Position numbers and translations under genes: made by a program. From Limimaricola litoreus (GTDB lineage Bacteria > Pseudomonadota > Alphaproteobacteria > Rhodobacterales > Rhodobacteraceae), in assembly GCF_024159025.1 (NCBI RefSeq), contig NZ_JAMYXC010000210.1:21098-85097 (forward strand): a DNA stretch of 64,000 bases, written 5' to 3'. Below the pieces are notes generated by a model, which was not told the DNA's origin, searched no databases, and saw nothing but the letters and a program-made list of their open reading frames with translations. This document shows positions 42,949 through 51,358 of the stretch, piece by piece. Position 1 is the first letter of the stretch. Each line of letters opens with the position of its first letter.

Positions 42949-44252
42949 GCGCTGAAATCCTCACGATCGGCATGTTCGGAATGGTGCTGGTCGCCATCCT
43001 GTGCGGCGTATCGCTGGCCTTTGCGATGGGCGGCACCGCCGTCATCTTCGGCCTGCTGACCTTCGGCGGCTCCGGCATGTATTCGATCGTCACGACGATG
43101 TTCGGCTCCATGTGGTCGATCCTGCTGTCGGCGATCCCGCTGTTCGTCTTCATCGGCGTGGCGCTGGCACGCTCGAAGATCGCGCATGATCTCTATCATG
43201 CCTTCTACCTGTGGTCGGGCCGCACCAACGGCGGCCTGCTGCTGGGCACGGCAGGGTTCGCCGCAACGCTTTCGGCGATGACCGGAAGCTGCGCCGCCTC
43301 GACCATGACGACCGGCCTCGTCGGGATCCCGGCGATGGACAAACGCGGCTACGACCGCTCCTTCGTACTGGGCACCATCGGCGCCTCGGGAACTCTGGGC
43401 ATCCTCATCCCGCCGTCGATCACGCTGATCGTCATCGGCATGCAGACCGGCCAGTCCGTCGGTCGGCTGTTCCTGGGCGGCCTCGTTTCGGGGCTGCTGC
43501 TGCTGGGCTTCTTCCTCGCCTATGTGGCGATCCGCAGCTACATGCGGCCCGAGCTGGCCCCGGGCGCCGCCGAAGTGGCCCCGCTGTCCGAACGGCTGCG
43601 CGCCCTTCGCTCGGTCTTCCTGCCGCTGATCATCATCCTGTCGGTGTTGATCTCGATCTTCGCCGGCATTGCCACCCCGACCGAGGCCGCCGCCGTCGGT
43701 GCCGCCGCCGTGGTCATCTCGGTCGCGATCCGGCGCGAGCTGAACTGGAGCTACATCAAGGACGTCAGCTACGAGACCGCCGCGATGACCGGAATGGTGA
43801 TCTGGATCGTCTTCGGCGCCAGCGCCTTCATCGCCGTCTACGGCGGAGCGGGGGGCACGGTCTTCATGCAGAACTTCCTGCGCGATCTCGACGTGTCGCC
43901 GATGATGATGATCGTGATCCTGCAGGCCGTGACGCTGGTGCTGGGCATGTTCCTCGACCCCATCGGGATCATCCTGCTGATGCTGCCGATCTTCTTTCCC
44001 ATCGTGGTCGAACTCGGCTTCGATCCGATCTGGTTTTGTATCCTGTTCCAGCTGAACCTGTGCATCGGATACATCTCACCGCCCTTCGGCTACAACCTGT
44101 TCTACCTCAAGATCCTGAGCCCGGAGACGCCGATCAGCGCGATCTACCGCTCGATCACCCCCTTCTTCCTGCTCATGCTTCTCACCGGGGCGCTGATCTT
44201 CCTGTTCCCGCAGATCATCACCAGTTTCACCGATCTTCCGAAGCGGCTCTGA
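42945..44252 (+). CDS. dctM: TRAP transporter large permease (DctM)
   Basis: A 435-aa permease with about 12 membrane segments. Signatures include LLSAIPLFVFIGVALARSKIAHDLY, GSCAASTMTTGLVGIPAMDKRGYD, IGASGTLGILIPPSITLIVIG (~residues 145-165) and IATPTEAAAVGAAAVV (~243-258). It forms the ion-coupled translocation pathway with DctQ and the DctP receptor encoded next. The carboxylate carried is presumably the substrate of the adjacent acyl-CoA synthetase. Confidence 0.94.
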   Translation: MSAEILTIGMFGMVLVAILCGVSLAFAMGGTAVIFGLLTFGGSGMYSIVTTMFGSMWSILLSAIPLFVFIGVALARSKIAHDLYHAFYLWSGRTNGGLLLGTAGFAATLSAMTGSCAASTMTTGLVGIPAMDKRGYDRSFVLGTIGASGTLGILIPPSITLIVIGMQTGQSVGRLFLGGLVSGLLLLGFFLAYVAIRSYMRPELAPGAAEVAPLSERLRALRSVFLPLIIILSVLISIFAGIATPTEAAAVGAAAVVISVAIRRELNWSYIKDVSYETAAMTGMVIWIVFGASAFIAVYGGAGGTVFMQNFLRDLDVSPMMMIVILQAVTLVLGMFLDPIGIILLMLPIFFPIVVELGFDPIWFCILFQLNLCIGYISPPFGYNLFYLKILSPETPISAIYRSITPFFLLMLLTGALIFLFPQIITSFTDLPKRL

Positions 44253-44287
44253 CCCGCTTCGGCAGCCGCCGCCCCGCAGGAGGAGTT

Positions 44288-44329
44288 ATGCGGAGCGGTC
44301 CCTTAACGTTAGTGGAGGACCAAACATGA
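44288..44329 (+). other. 13-codon mini-frame overlapping the dctP start
   Basis: An AGGAGGAG site precedes an ATG that opens a 13-residue frame (MRSGPLTLVEDQT), terminating with TGA inside the dctP start (ATGA overlap). It may be a translational-coupling leader for the highly expressed receptor gene, or chance. No homology is expected at this length. Confidence 0.3.
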
Positions 44330-45378
44330 CCTTGAACAAGCAGTCGCTTTCCCGGCGAAACCTTCTGACCGCAGGTGCGGCAGCGGGTGTCGGCTCGGTT
44401 CTGGCCGCGCCCGCGGCCATCGCCCAAGGCAAGACCACCTGGCGGATGCAGACCCACTGGCCCACGGGAAACTGGTACTACGAGGACGTCTTCGTCAACT
44501 TCGCCAACCGCATGACCGAGGCCACCGGCGGCGAGCTGACCATCGAACCCGTCCAGAACGACGGCATCGTGCCCACCGGCGAAGTGCTGAACGCGGTCCG
44601 CCGCGGTCTGCTGGAAAGCGCCTTCATCTACCCGTCTTACTGGATGGGCCGGATCCCCGTCGCGGGCCACCTCAACGGCAACATCGGCACCTTCGGCAGC
44701 CACGAAGAGATGCACATGTTCATGTACGAAATGGGCGCGCTGGACATTATCCGCGAGGCCTATGCCGAGCAGGGCATCTATCAGGCGGGCCCCGTCTCCT
44801 ACGCTGGTCTGGCGCTTTACTCCAACCGCCCGCTGGTGACCAAGGAAGACTTTGCCGGCTGGCGGGTGCGCTCCACGGGCACCGCCGCGATGGTGCTCGA
44901 GAAAATGGGCGCCTCGCCCGTGTCGATCCCGGGCGGCGAGCTTTACCAGGCACTGCAAACCGGCGTCGTCGAGGGGGCGCACTGGGGCTCGATCTCGACC
45001 GGCTGGGGCATGAACTTCCAGGAAGTGACCAAGTACATCGTCCAGCCCGATCTGGTGAGCCAGCTGAACGGCGAGGTCATGGTCGGCATGGAGCCGTGGA
45101 ACGCCATAGGCGACGATCTGAAGGCGACCTTCAACGAGGTCGTCCGTGCCACCAGCGCCGATGCCAGCGCTCACTTCCTGCATCAGGACCTCGTGCGCAA
45201 GGACGAGTTCGTCAATGAGCTCGGTGGCGAGATCACCAATCTCGAGCCCGCCGTGGTCGAGGAGCTTCGCGTCAAGTCGATGGAAGTGGTCGACGAGTTC
45301 GCCGAGCGTGATCCCGACTACTCGGGCCGCGTGGCCGAGTTGCTGCACGAATTCATGCGTCTGACCGGCAAGGCCTGA
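44326..45378 (+). CDS. dctP: TRAP transporter solute-binding protein (DctP family)
   Basis: A 350-aa periplasmic receptor. The N-terminus carries a twin-arginine signal (SLSRRNLLTAGAAAGVGSVLAA then AIAQ cleavage; ~34 residues). The mature protein has the DctP carboxylate-binding Arg in WRVRSTGTAAMVLEKMGASP (~residues 182-201) and LYQALQTGVVEGAHWG (~206-221). Its twin-arginine export distinguishes it from the Sec-type TAXI receptor at 14648. GTGGAGG precedes the ATG. It completes the DctQMP transporter. Confidence 0.93.
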   Translation: MTLNKQSLSRRNLLTAGAAAGVGSVLAAPAAIAQGKTTWRMQTHWPTGNWYYEDVFVNFANRMTEATGGELTIEPVQNDGIVPTGEVLNAVRRGLLESAFIYPSYWMGRIPVAGHLNGNIGTFGSHEEMHMFMYEMGALDIIREAYAEQGIYQAGPVSYAGLALYSNRPLVTKEDFAGWRVRSTGTAAMVLEKMGASPVSIPGGELYQALQTGVVEGAHWGSISTGWGMNFQEVTKYIVQPDLVSQLNGEVMVGMEPWNAIGDDLKATFNEVVRATSADASAHFLHQDLVRKDEFVNELGGEITNLEPAVVEELRVKSMEVVDEFAERDPDYSGRVAELLHEFMRLTGKA

Positions 45379-45392
45379 TCCGACAAGGCGGG

Positions 45393-45407
45393 GGCCCATC
45401 GCGGGCC
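45393..45407 (+). terminator. Weak hairpin downstream of dctP
   Basis: A 5-bp GC stem (GGCCC with GGGCC, loop ATCGC) lies 15 bp after the dctP stop, followed by tctgac without a T-run. It could reduce readthrough into the quinone oxidoreductase gene. Confidence 0.3.
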
Positions 45408-45505
45408 TCTGACCACCTTCCCGTCATGTCGCCCTCCGGGCGATGCGCGAAGCCGGGTTTTCATACCGACGCCCGGGCAGATGCCCCAAACGCCGAGGCT
45501 CAACG

Positions 45506-46495
45506 ATGCAACTTCCCGAGACCATGCGCGTGGTCGAGATCTCCGAATACGGTGCGCCCGAGGTGCTCAAACCCGCCACCCAGCCCGTTCCGCAGCCCGG
45601 TCCGGGGCAGATCCTGATACGCCTCAGCCATGCCGGTGTGAACCGTCCCGACGCGTTGCAGCGCGCGGGCAACTACGCGCCTCCCCCCGGTGCCTCGCCT
45701 CTTCCCGGGCTCGAAGGCGCGGGCCATGTGGCCGCTTTGGGCAAGGGCGTGACCCGCTGGCAGGTGGGTAACGCGGTGACCGCGTTGCTGCCCGGCGGCG
45801 GTTACGCGGAATATGCCTTGACCCATGCCGACCACGCCCTGCCGGTGCCCGAGGGCCTGTCGATGGAGCAGGCCGCTGCACTTTGCGAGACCTATTATAC
45901 GGTCTGGACCAACGTCTTCATGCGCGGCGGCCTGCAGGCGGGGGAGCGGTTTCTCGTCCATGGTGGCTCGTCGGGGATCGGCACGACCGCCATCCAGCTT
46001 GCCGCGCTGCGCGGCGCACGGGTCTTCTCCACAGCCGGATCGCCCGCGAAATGCGAGACTTGCAAAACGCTGGGCGCGGAACGCGCCATCAACTACCGCG
46101 ACGAGGATTACGTCGAGGTCATGAAGGCCGAAGGCGGTGCGCAACTCATCCTCGACATGGTGGGCGGCCCCTATGTGGCGCGCAACCTCAATGCCTTGGC
46201 AAATGACGGGCGCCTGGTGCAAATCGCCTTCCTGCAGGGTGCCGAGGTGCAGTTCAACATGACCCAGGTGATGACCCGGCGGCTGACGATCACCGGCTCG
46301 ACCCTGCGGCCCCAGAGCGATGCGGCGAAGGCCGGGATCGCCGAGGCGCTGCTGAAGGAGGTCTGGCCGCATCTGGAGGCGGGTCGTATCGCGCCGGTGA
46401 TGGACTCGGTCTACCCGCTGGAACAGGCCGCCGAGGCCCATGCGCGGATGGAAACCTCCGAGCATATCGGCAAGATTGTCTTGCAGGTGGCCTGA
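45506..46495 (+). CDS. Zinc-type alcohol dehydrogenase family quinone oxidoreductase (PIG3-like)
   Basis: A 329-aa medium-chain reductase. The NADPH-binding loop is FLVHGGSSGIGTTAIQLAA (~residues 147-165), followed by ARVFSTAGSPAKCE. The N-terminal GVNRPDALQRAGNYAPPPGASPLPGLEGAGHV block (landmarks GVNRPDALQRAG and LPGLEGAGHV) is typical of TED2/PIG3 NAD(P)H:quinone or enoyl reductases. Zinc ligands are absent. ATG 45506 has GAGG upstream. It may reduce an unsaturated CoA or quinone intermediate in the cluster; the exact step is unknown. Confidence 0.9.
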   Translation: MQLPETMRVVEISEYGAPEVLKPATQPVPQPGPGQILIRLSHAGVNRPDALQRAGNYAPPPGASPLPGLEGAGHVAALGKGVTRWQVGNAVTALLPGGGYAEYALTHADHALPVPEGLSMEQAAALCETYYTVWTNVFMRGGLQAGERFLVHGGSSGIGTTAIQLAALRGARVFSTAGSPAKCETCKTLGAERAINYRDEDYVEVMKAEGGAQLILDMVGGPYVARNLNALANDGRLVQIAFLQGAEVQFNMTQVMTRRLTITGSTLRPQSDAAKAGIAEALLKEVWPHLEAGRIAPVMDSVYPLEQAAEAHARMETSEHIGKIVLQVA

Positions 46496-46499
46496 CGCC

Positions 46500-47516
46500 A
46501 TGCCCGCCTTGGCCGCAACCGCTGACTCCGGCCCGCCGCAAAGCCATTGGCTGACCGCACCGGACGATCCCGGCCTTCGCCTGCACCTTGCGGCGCGCGG
46601 CGACTCGGCGGAGCGTCCGCCGGTGCTGTTCGTGCATGGCGCTACCTTTTCGGGGCGGATGTTCGATATCGACGCGGGCGGTGTCAGCTGGCTCCGGGCC
46701 GTCGCGGCAGCGGGTTTCGCCGCCTATGCGCTGGACCTGCGCGGCTATGGCCGTTCGGGCGATGCCGACTGGCGGGCGCGGGCCTTCGCCGATGGCGCGG
46801 GCCCGGCCTGCACCGGGCCGGAAGCCATCGCCGATATCGGCGCTGCCATGGATTTCATCACCTGTCGTCACAGACGGCCCGCCGCGCTGGTCGGCTGGTC
46901 CTGGGGCAGCACGACCTGCGCGCGCTACGCCGCCGGGGCGGGGCGCGACATGGTCGGGGCGCTTGCGCTCTATGCCCCCATCTTTGCCGAGCGCAACGAG
47001 GCATGGCTGGCCGAGCTTGCCGATCCCGAAATGCCCGGACAATGCCGTCCGCTCGGCGCCTACAGGCGGATCAGCGCCGAGGACATGCGCCGCCGCTGGG
47101 ACACGCAGCTTCCCCCTGGCGCCGACGACTGGCGCGAGGAGACGGTACTGCAGGAGCTGGCACGCGTCAGCCTTCTGGACGATCCCACCGCCCGGACCGT
47201 GACGCCGTCGGCCTTTTGCGTGCCCAACGGCACGCTGATCGATCTGTGGGAGTGTTTCAGCGGAAGGCCGATCTACAATCCCGGCAGGATCGATTGCCCC
47301 GTGCTGCTCATCCGGGGCACGCAGGATCCGACGTCGACCCGCAGCGACATGCTGGCGCTTTTCGACCGGCTGGGCACGGCCGAGAAACAGTATCTCGAGA
47401 TCGGCAATGGAACGCATTTCATCAACGCAGAGCGGCGCGCCCCCGCGCTCTTCTCGGCGGTGCACGCGTTCCTGCATCGGCACGCACGCGCCGCAAAATC
47501 AACAGGAGAGCCTTGA
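46500..47516 (+). CDS. Alpha/beta-fold hydrolase
   Basis: A 338-aa serine hydrolase. VLFVHGATFSGRMFDID (~residues 42-58) is the oxyanion loop, LDLRGYGRSGDADW follows, and GWSWGSTTCARYA (Ser at ~141) is the nucleophile elbow. RGTQDPTS holds the likely Asp and GNGTHFINAE the His. It could hydrolyse an ester or lactone that yields the cluster's acid substrate, for example a lactone of a 4-hydroxy acid. This is inference. It starts 5 bp after the reductase stop and overlaps the next gene by one base (TGATG). Confidence 0.87.
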   Translation: MPALAATADSGPPQSHWLTAPDDPGLRLHLAARGDSAERPPVLFVHGATFSGRMFDIDAGGVSWLRAVAAAGFAAYALDLRGYGRSGDADWRARAFADGAGPACTGPEAIADIGAAMDFITCRHRRPAALVGWSWGSTTCARYAAGAGRDMVGALALYAPIFAERNEAWLAELADPEMPGQCRPLGAYRRISAEDMRRRWDTQLPPGADDWREETVLQELARVSLLDDPTARTVTPSAFCVPNGTLIDLWECFSGRPIYNPGRIDCPVLLIRGTQDPTSTRSDMLALFDRLGTAEKQYLEIGNGTHFINAERRAPALFSAVHAFLHRHARAAKSTGEP

Positions 47517-48610
47517 TGGAGATTAACACCATCGCCGTCATCGGCGCCGGAACCATGGGCGGCGGGATCACGATCTCCTGCCTCGCCGCTGGGCTGCCGG
47601 TCACCACGATCGACACTGACCAGATGACGCTGGCAACGTTGAAGACGCGCGTGGCGCGCTTCTTCGACCGGGCGGTAGAGAAGGATTGGATGAGCGCCCG
47701 GCAGGCGCAGGAGGCCCGGGCACTGCTCACGACTTCTACCGATATCACGGCTGCCGGTCAGGCGGATCTGGTGATCGAGGCGGTGTTCGAGGAGCTCGTC
47801 ATCAAGCAGGCGCTCTTCGACAAGCTCGTGCCGATCATGAAACCAGACGCGATACTGGCTACGAACACCAGCGCGCTGCGGGTGGACGCGCTTGCCGACA
47901 GCTTGCCCGCGCCGGAACGGTTCGTAGGGCTGCACTATTTCAGCCCGGCAGAGATCAACCCGCTGACTGAGCTGGTGCGCGGCCCCCGCAGTGGCACAGA
48001 GGCGCTGGACGCCGCCCGGGTCCTTCTGAAGCGGACAAACCGTGTGGTGCTGGAATGCCGCGACGCCAGCGGCTTCGTAGTCAACCGCTTCTTTTGCCCC
48101 TACACGAACGAGGCAGTGCGCTGCCTGCAGGACGGGCTGGGCACGACCGGACAGATCGACGGCATTGCGCGGGAGAACTTCGCGCTGCCGCTGGGCCCCT
48201 TCGCCGTGATGAACATCATCAAACCTCGCATCAACCTGAGCGCGCTGCGCAACTTGGCACCGCTGGGCGCCTTCTATGCACCGGCCAGGCAGATGGTGCG
48301 CATGGGCGAGGCCGATGAGTTCTGGCAGATCGAAGAGACCCCTGCTCCCTTCTCGAACGAGGCAGAGCGCATGATCGCCGACAGGCTGCGCGGTGCGCTC
48401 TTCCTGCCTGTGCTTGAGGCATCGGCCGAGGGTGTCGCTGCGCCCGATGCCTTCGATACCGGCGCGGAGCAGGCACTGCGCTTCGGCAACCCGCCGGTGA
48501 TGCAGATGCGTGCCCTGGGCCGCACGCGGGTGGAGGCGCTGATCGCACCGTATCTGGCTGCCTATGGCGCTGAGATGCCCGCAGCAGGGCTGGAGCGCGT
48601 CTTCGGCTGA
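47516..48610 (+). CDS. 3-hydroxyacyl-CoA dehydrogenase
   Basis: A 364-aa NAD-dependent dehydrogenase oxidising 3-hydroxyacyl-CoA to 3-ketoacyl-CoA. The Rossmann motif is IAVIGAGTMGGGITISCLAAG (landmark GAGTMGGG, residues 9-16). The catalytic His lies in GLHYFSPAEINPLTELV (~140-156), and Asn in the SGFVVNRFFCPYTNEA region (~183-198). It is longer than single-domain FadB2 proteins because both C-terminal helical subdomains are present. It provides the penultimate beta-oxidation step before the thiolase at 35606. Confidence 0.92.
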   Translation: MEINTIAVIGAGTMGGGITISCLAAGLPVTTIDTDQMTLATLKTRVARFFDRAVEKDWMSARQAQEARALLTTSTDITAAGQADLVIEAVFEELVIKQALFDKLVPIMKPDAILATNTSALRVDALADSLPAPERFVGLHYFSPAEINPLTELVRGPRSGTEALDAARVLLKRTNRVVLECRDASGFVVNRFFCPYTNEAVRCLQDGLGTTGQIDGIARENFALPLGPFAVMNIIKPRINLSALRNLAPLGAFYAPARQMVRMGEADEFWQIEETPAPFSNEAERMIADRLRGALFLPVLEASAEGVAAPDAFDTGAEQALRFGNPPVMQMRALGRTRVEALIAPYLAAYGAEMPAAGLERVFG

Positions 48611-48633
48611 GCGCAGCCGCAAGGGAAATGGCC

Positions 48634-48651
48634 GCCGCCGCATGTGGCGGC
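48634..48651 (+). terminator. Hairpin after the 3-hydroxyacyl-CoA dehydrogenase gene
   Basis: A 6-bp GC stem, GCCGCC with GGCGGC (loop GCATGT), lies 24 bp after the stop. No clear T-run follows. Probable end of the plus-strand acyl-CoA operon. Confidence 0.45.
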
Positions 48652-48749
48652 AGTTCTCGGAAATGTTGCTCAAAGCAGCCTCGGGCATGACTGCTCCGAT
48701 TCCTGCATCTAAAGACCGGCGGCCCCGCCGAGCGGGGTGCTGACGGTGA

Positions 48750-49859
48750 GCGATACTTGAACCGCGACTCCGCGATGGTTTGAGGGTAGGGCGCTCACGC
48801 CCTCTTCTCCAGCATCTTCGCCCGGAACACTTCTGCGGGGGTCTTCCATCCGAGGCATTTGCGAGGCGTGGCGTTCAGCTGGTCGCAGATTTCGCGGATG
48901 TCGTGGTCCGAGAGTTGGCCGATGTCGCGCTCCCGGGGCAACCAGCGGCGGGCACGGCGGTTGGTGTTCTCGACCGTACCTTTCTGCCATGGCGTGGAAG
49001 GGTCGCAGAACCAGCTGCTCGTGCCGATCTCGGCCTGGAGATGCGGCCACGAGACAAACTCGGTGCCACGGTCGAAGGTGATCGATCTGCGCGCCGGCTG
49101 GGGAAGCGCACGGATCGCGGCGATGACCTTGTCCATGACGGGGCGGGTCCGCTTGTCGGCGTTCTTCAGCAGCACGGTGAACCGGCTGACGCGCTCGACG
49201 AGCGAGGTCACGTTGGCGGAGCCAAACCGCTGACGAAACAACATCAAATCCGCTTCCCAATGGCCGAATTGCGAACGCTGCGCCACCGCCTCGGGCCGGA
49301 ACAGGATGCTGACATCGCGATGGAATTTCGGCGCACGACGCTTGCGGGCGCGTCTTGGACGCCGGGCCTTGCGATGGGTCGGCAGATACCACCACAGCTC
49401 TTCGCGCATGCCTTCCTTGGCGTAGATGTAGCGGTAGATGGTTTCCTGGCAGACCCGTAGCGGCGCGCGCTCGATGCGCATCCGGCCGGCGATCTGTTCC
49501 GGGGTCCAGCCGTCCTTGATCCGATCGACGACTTGGTCACGCAGCTGCGGATGCCGGATCAGCTTGCGCTGGCGGGCACGGCGGTCACTGGTCCTCAGCT
49601 GCGCGGCCATTGCGAAATAGCCCACGACCTCGGGCATGCAGGGATCCTGGAAATGATTGCGCCTGAGCTCGCGGAAAATGGTCGAGCGATGCCGGCGCAA
49701 CACCCGCGCCATCTCATTCACAGACACTCTGGCATGGCGCCAGCGCTCGATCTTGCGGCGTTCCTCGAGCGTCAGCTGCGCGTAGACACGTCCCATACTG
49801 GAAAACTCCTGCTTGATAGGGTATTGTTTTCAAACAAAAGTCGCAGTTGGAAGTAGCGC
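48750..49859 (-). mobile_element. IS30-family insertion sequence
   Basis: Inverted repeats with core AGTCGC-GTT-AAGTA-CGC flank the transposase: left copy 48750-48769, right copy 49839-49859, a few mismatches between them. Size (~1.1 kb) is right for IS30. The element separates the acyl-CoA cluster from the ferredoxin cluster. No target duplication was confirmed. Confidence 0.75.
48795..49796 (-). CDS. IS30-family transposase
   Basis: A 333-aa intact transposase. The N-terminal HTH reads LTLEERRKIERWRHARVSVNEMARVLRRHRSTIFREL (residues ~7-44; landmarks LTLEERRKIE and RHRSTIFREL), typical of IS30. The DDE catalytic core includes HWEADLM (first Asp), TFDRGTEF (second Asp) and STPWQKGTVENTNRR (Glu). 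TPAEVF appears at the C-terminus. No frameshift is visible, so the element may be active. Confidence 0.92.
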   Translation of the reverse strand: MGRVYAQLTLEERRKIERWRHARVSVNEMARVLRRHRSTIFRELRRNHFQDPCMPEVVGYFAMAAQLRTSDRRARQRKLIRHPQLRDQVVDRIKDGWTPEQIAGRMRIERAPLRVCQETIYRYIYAKEGMREELWWYLPTHRKARRPRRARKRRAPKFHRDVSILFRPEAVAQRSQFGHWEADLMLFRQRFGSANVTSLVERVSRFTVLLKNADKRTRPVMDKVIAAIRALPQPARRSITFDRGTEFVSWPHLQAEIGTSSWFCDPSTPWQKGTVENTNRRARRWLPRERDIGQLSDHDIREICDQLNATPRKCLGWKTPAEVFRAKMLEKRA

Positions 49860-49910
49860 GCGCCCGGCACCACAATTAGCACGCGTAAGGTAAATTATGT
49901 AATATATTAT

Positions 49911-49922
49911 GGGGGGGGGGGG
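49911..49922. repeat. Homopolymeric G12 tract after an AT-rich stretch
   Basis: Twelve consecutive G follow the AT-rich run taaattatgtaatatattat just outside the IS30 right end, 168 bp upstream of the ferredoxin start. Such tracts are slippage-prone, and also common sequencing or assembly error sites. Confidence 0.7.
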
Positions 49923-50089
49923 ATCACTACACCGACCCGTTCACCGATAACTCAGTTAACCACTCCTGATCGGCTTTGACCAAGCCCGCCAATTGCCAAT
50001 TCGGCAACGACCCACTCGGAAATCTGCTCTTTATTGGATCGCAGCTGCGATCGATAGTCGCCCCATGACCACAAGGAGCGACCAGCCCG

Positions 50090-50431
50090 ATGGCCTATGT
50101 GATCGCGGAGCCCTGCATCGACATCAAGGATGGCGCCTGCACGCTCGCCTGCCCGGCCGACTGCATCTACGAGGGCGGGCGGATGTTCTACATCCATCCC
50201 GAGGAATGCATCAATTGCGGGCTGTGCCTGTCGATCTGCCCGGTGGACGCGATCCACTATGACGAGGAGCTGCCCGAGGAGGCCCGGCCCTTCGCCGCCA
50301 TCAACCGCGAGTTCTTCGGCGCGGAGGTCTCCGGTCTCGGCGATCCCGGCGGCTGGGACAAGTCCGTCTCGGTCAAGGCCGATCACCCGCTGGTCGCCGC
50401 CCGCCCCAAATCCGAACGCCAGATTGCCTGA
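50090..50431 (+). CDS. fdxA: Ferredoxin, FdxA type (7Fe/4Fe-4S)
   Basis: A 113-aa two-cluster ferredoxin. The first cysteine set is CIDIKDGACTLACPADC (residues ~9-25), with the wider spacing of a 3Fe-4S (or 4Fe) site. The second is CINCGLCLSICPVDA (~40-54), a canonical 4Fe-4S motif. The C-terminal extension is typical of alphaproteobacterial FdxA. It is an electron carrier in the cytoplasm. AAGGAG lies upstream. Only 7 bp separate it from the DHDPS-family gene, so it is probably co-transcribed, though the partner enzyme is not evident. Confidence 0.93.
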   Translation: MAYVIAEPCIDIKDGACTLACPADCIYEGGRMFYIHPEECINCGLCLSICPVDAIHYDEELPEEARPFAAINREFFGAEVSGLGDPGGWDKSVSVKADHPLVAARPKSERQIA

Positions 50432-50438
50432 GGTGCAG

Positions 50439-51326
50439 ATGACCCCCAACCGACCGCGCGGCGTCATCGCCGCCATCGCCACCGCCCTGACCGATGAGGG
50501 CCGCCCCGATCCCGCGCCGATGCTGCGCCACGCGCGCTGGCTTCTGGACAACGGCTGCGACGCGCTCAACCTCCTGGGCACCACCGGCGAGGCCAGCTCC
50601 CTGCCCGCCGCCGACCGGATGGAGCTGATGACCGCGCTGGCGGGGGAAATATCGCCCACCCGGATGATGGTCGGCACCGGCTGCCCGGACCTCGCCACCA
50701 CCGTCGCGCTCACGCGCCACGCCGCCGATCTCGGCTTTGCCGGGGCGCTGGTGCTGCCACCTTACTATTACAAGGGCGTGGACGACGCCGGGCTCTATGC
50801 CTTTTTCAAAGGGCTGATCGAGGCCACGGCGGACAGGCCGATCCCGATCTACCTCTACAATTTCCCGCAGATGACCGGCCTGCGCTTCGATCCCGGCTTC
50901 GCGGCCTGGCTCAAGGCGAGCTTTCCCGACCGCATCGCCGGGGCCAAGGACAGCTCGGGCGATCTCGACTATGCCGCCGAGCTGGCGCGGATCCCGGGCT
51001 TCGACGTGTTCCCCAGCGACGAATCCGCGCTGGCACAAGTGCCTGCGCGCGGTTTCGCAGGCTGCATCTCGGCCACCGTCAACCTCACCGCGCCACTGGC
51101 GCAACGGCTCTGGGCCGAGCCTTCGGATGCCGCCCTTGCCGAAGACCTGGGCCGCCATCGCCGCGCCATCGCGGCGACGCCGCTCATCCCCAGCGTCAAG
51201 GCGCTGGTGGCGCGGCTGCATGATGCGCCGGGCTATGCCCGCGTGCTCCCGCCGCTCGCCCCGCTCTCGACAGATCAGGCGCAGGCCCTTCCCGCCCTGC
51301 CGTCGCATGCCGCCGAGCCGGCCTGA
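50439..51326 (+). CDS. Dihydrodipicolinate synthase / N-acetylneuraminate lyase family protein
   Basis: A 295-aa class I aldolase-fold lyase/dehydratase. The substrate carboxylate motif is NLLGTTGEASSLPAADR (~residues 43-59). The Tyr of the proton relay is in PIYLYNFPQMTG (~138-149), and the Schiff-base Lys in IAGAKDSSGD (~166-175). True DapA would sit with lysine genes. With an aldehyde dehydrogenase next door, a catabolic role is likelier: 2-keto-3-deoxy-sugar-acid dehydratase feeding 2-oxoglutarate semialdehyde, or a hydratase-aldolase releasing an aldehyde plus pyruvate. Confidence 0.87.
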   Translation: MTPNRPRGVIAAIATALTDEGRPDPAPMLRHARWLLDNGCDALNLLGTTGEASSLPAADRMELMTALAGEISPTRMMVGTGCPDLATTVALTRHAADLGFAGALVLPPYYYKGVDDAGLYAFFKGLIEATADRPIPIYLYNFPQMTGLRFDPGFAAWLKASFPDRIAGAKDSSGDLDYAAELARIPGFDVFPSDESALAQVPARGFAGCISATVNLTAPLAQRLWAEPSDAALAEDLGRHRRAIAATPLIPSVKALVARLHDAPGYARVLPPLAPLSTDQAQALPALPSHAAEPA

Positions 51327-51358
51327 GCGATACAATCCCAGAACGACAGGACAGACAG

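Noticed and set aside
50439..51326. Lysine-biosynthetic DapA
   Set aside because: No lysine genes are nearby and an aldehyde dehydrogenase follows. A catabolic member of the family is more likely.
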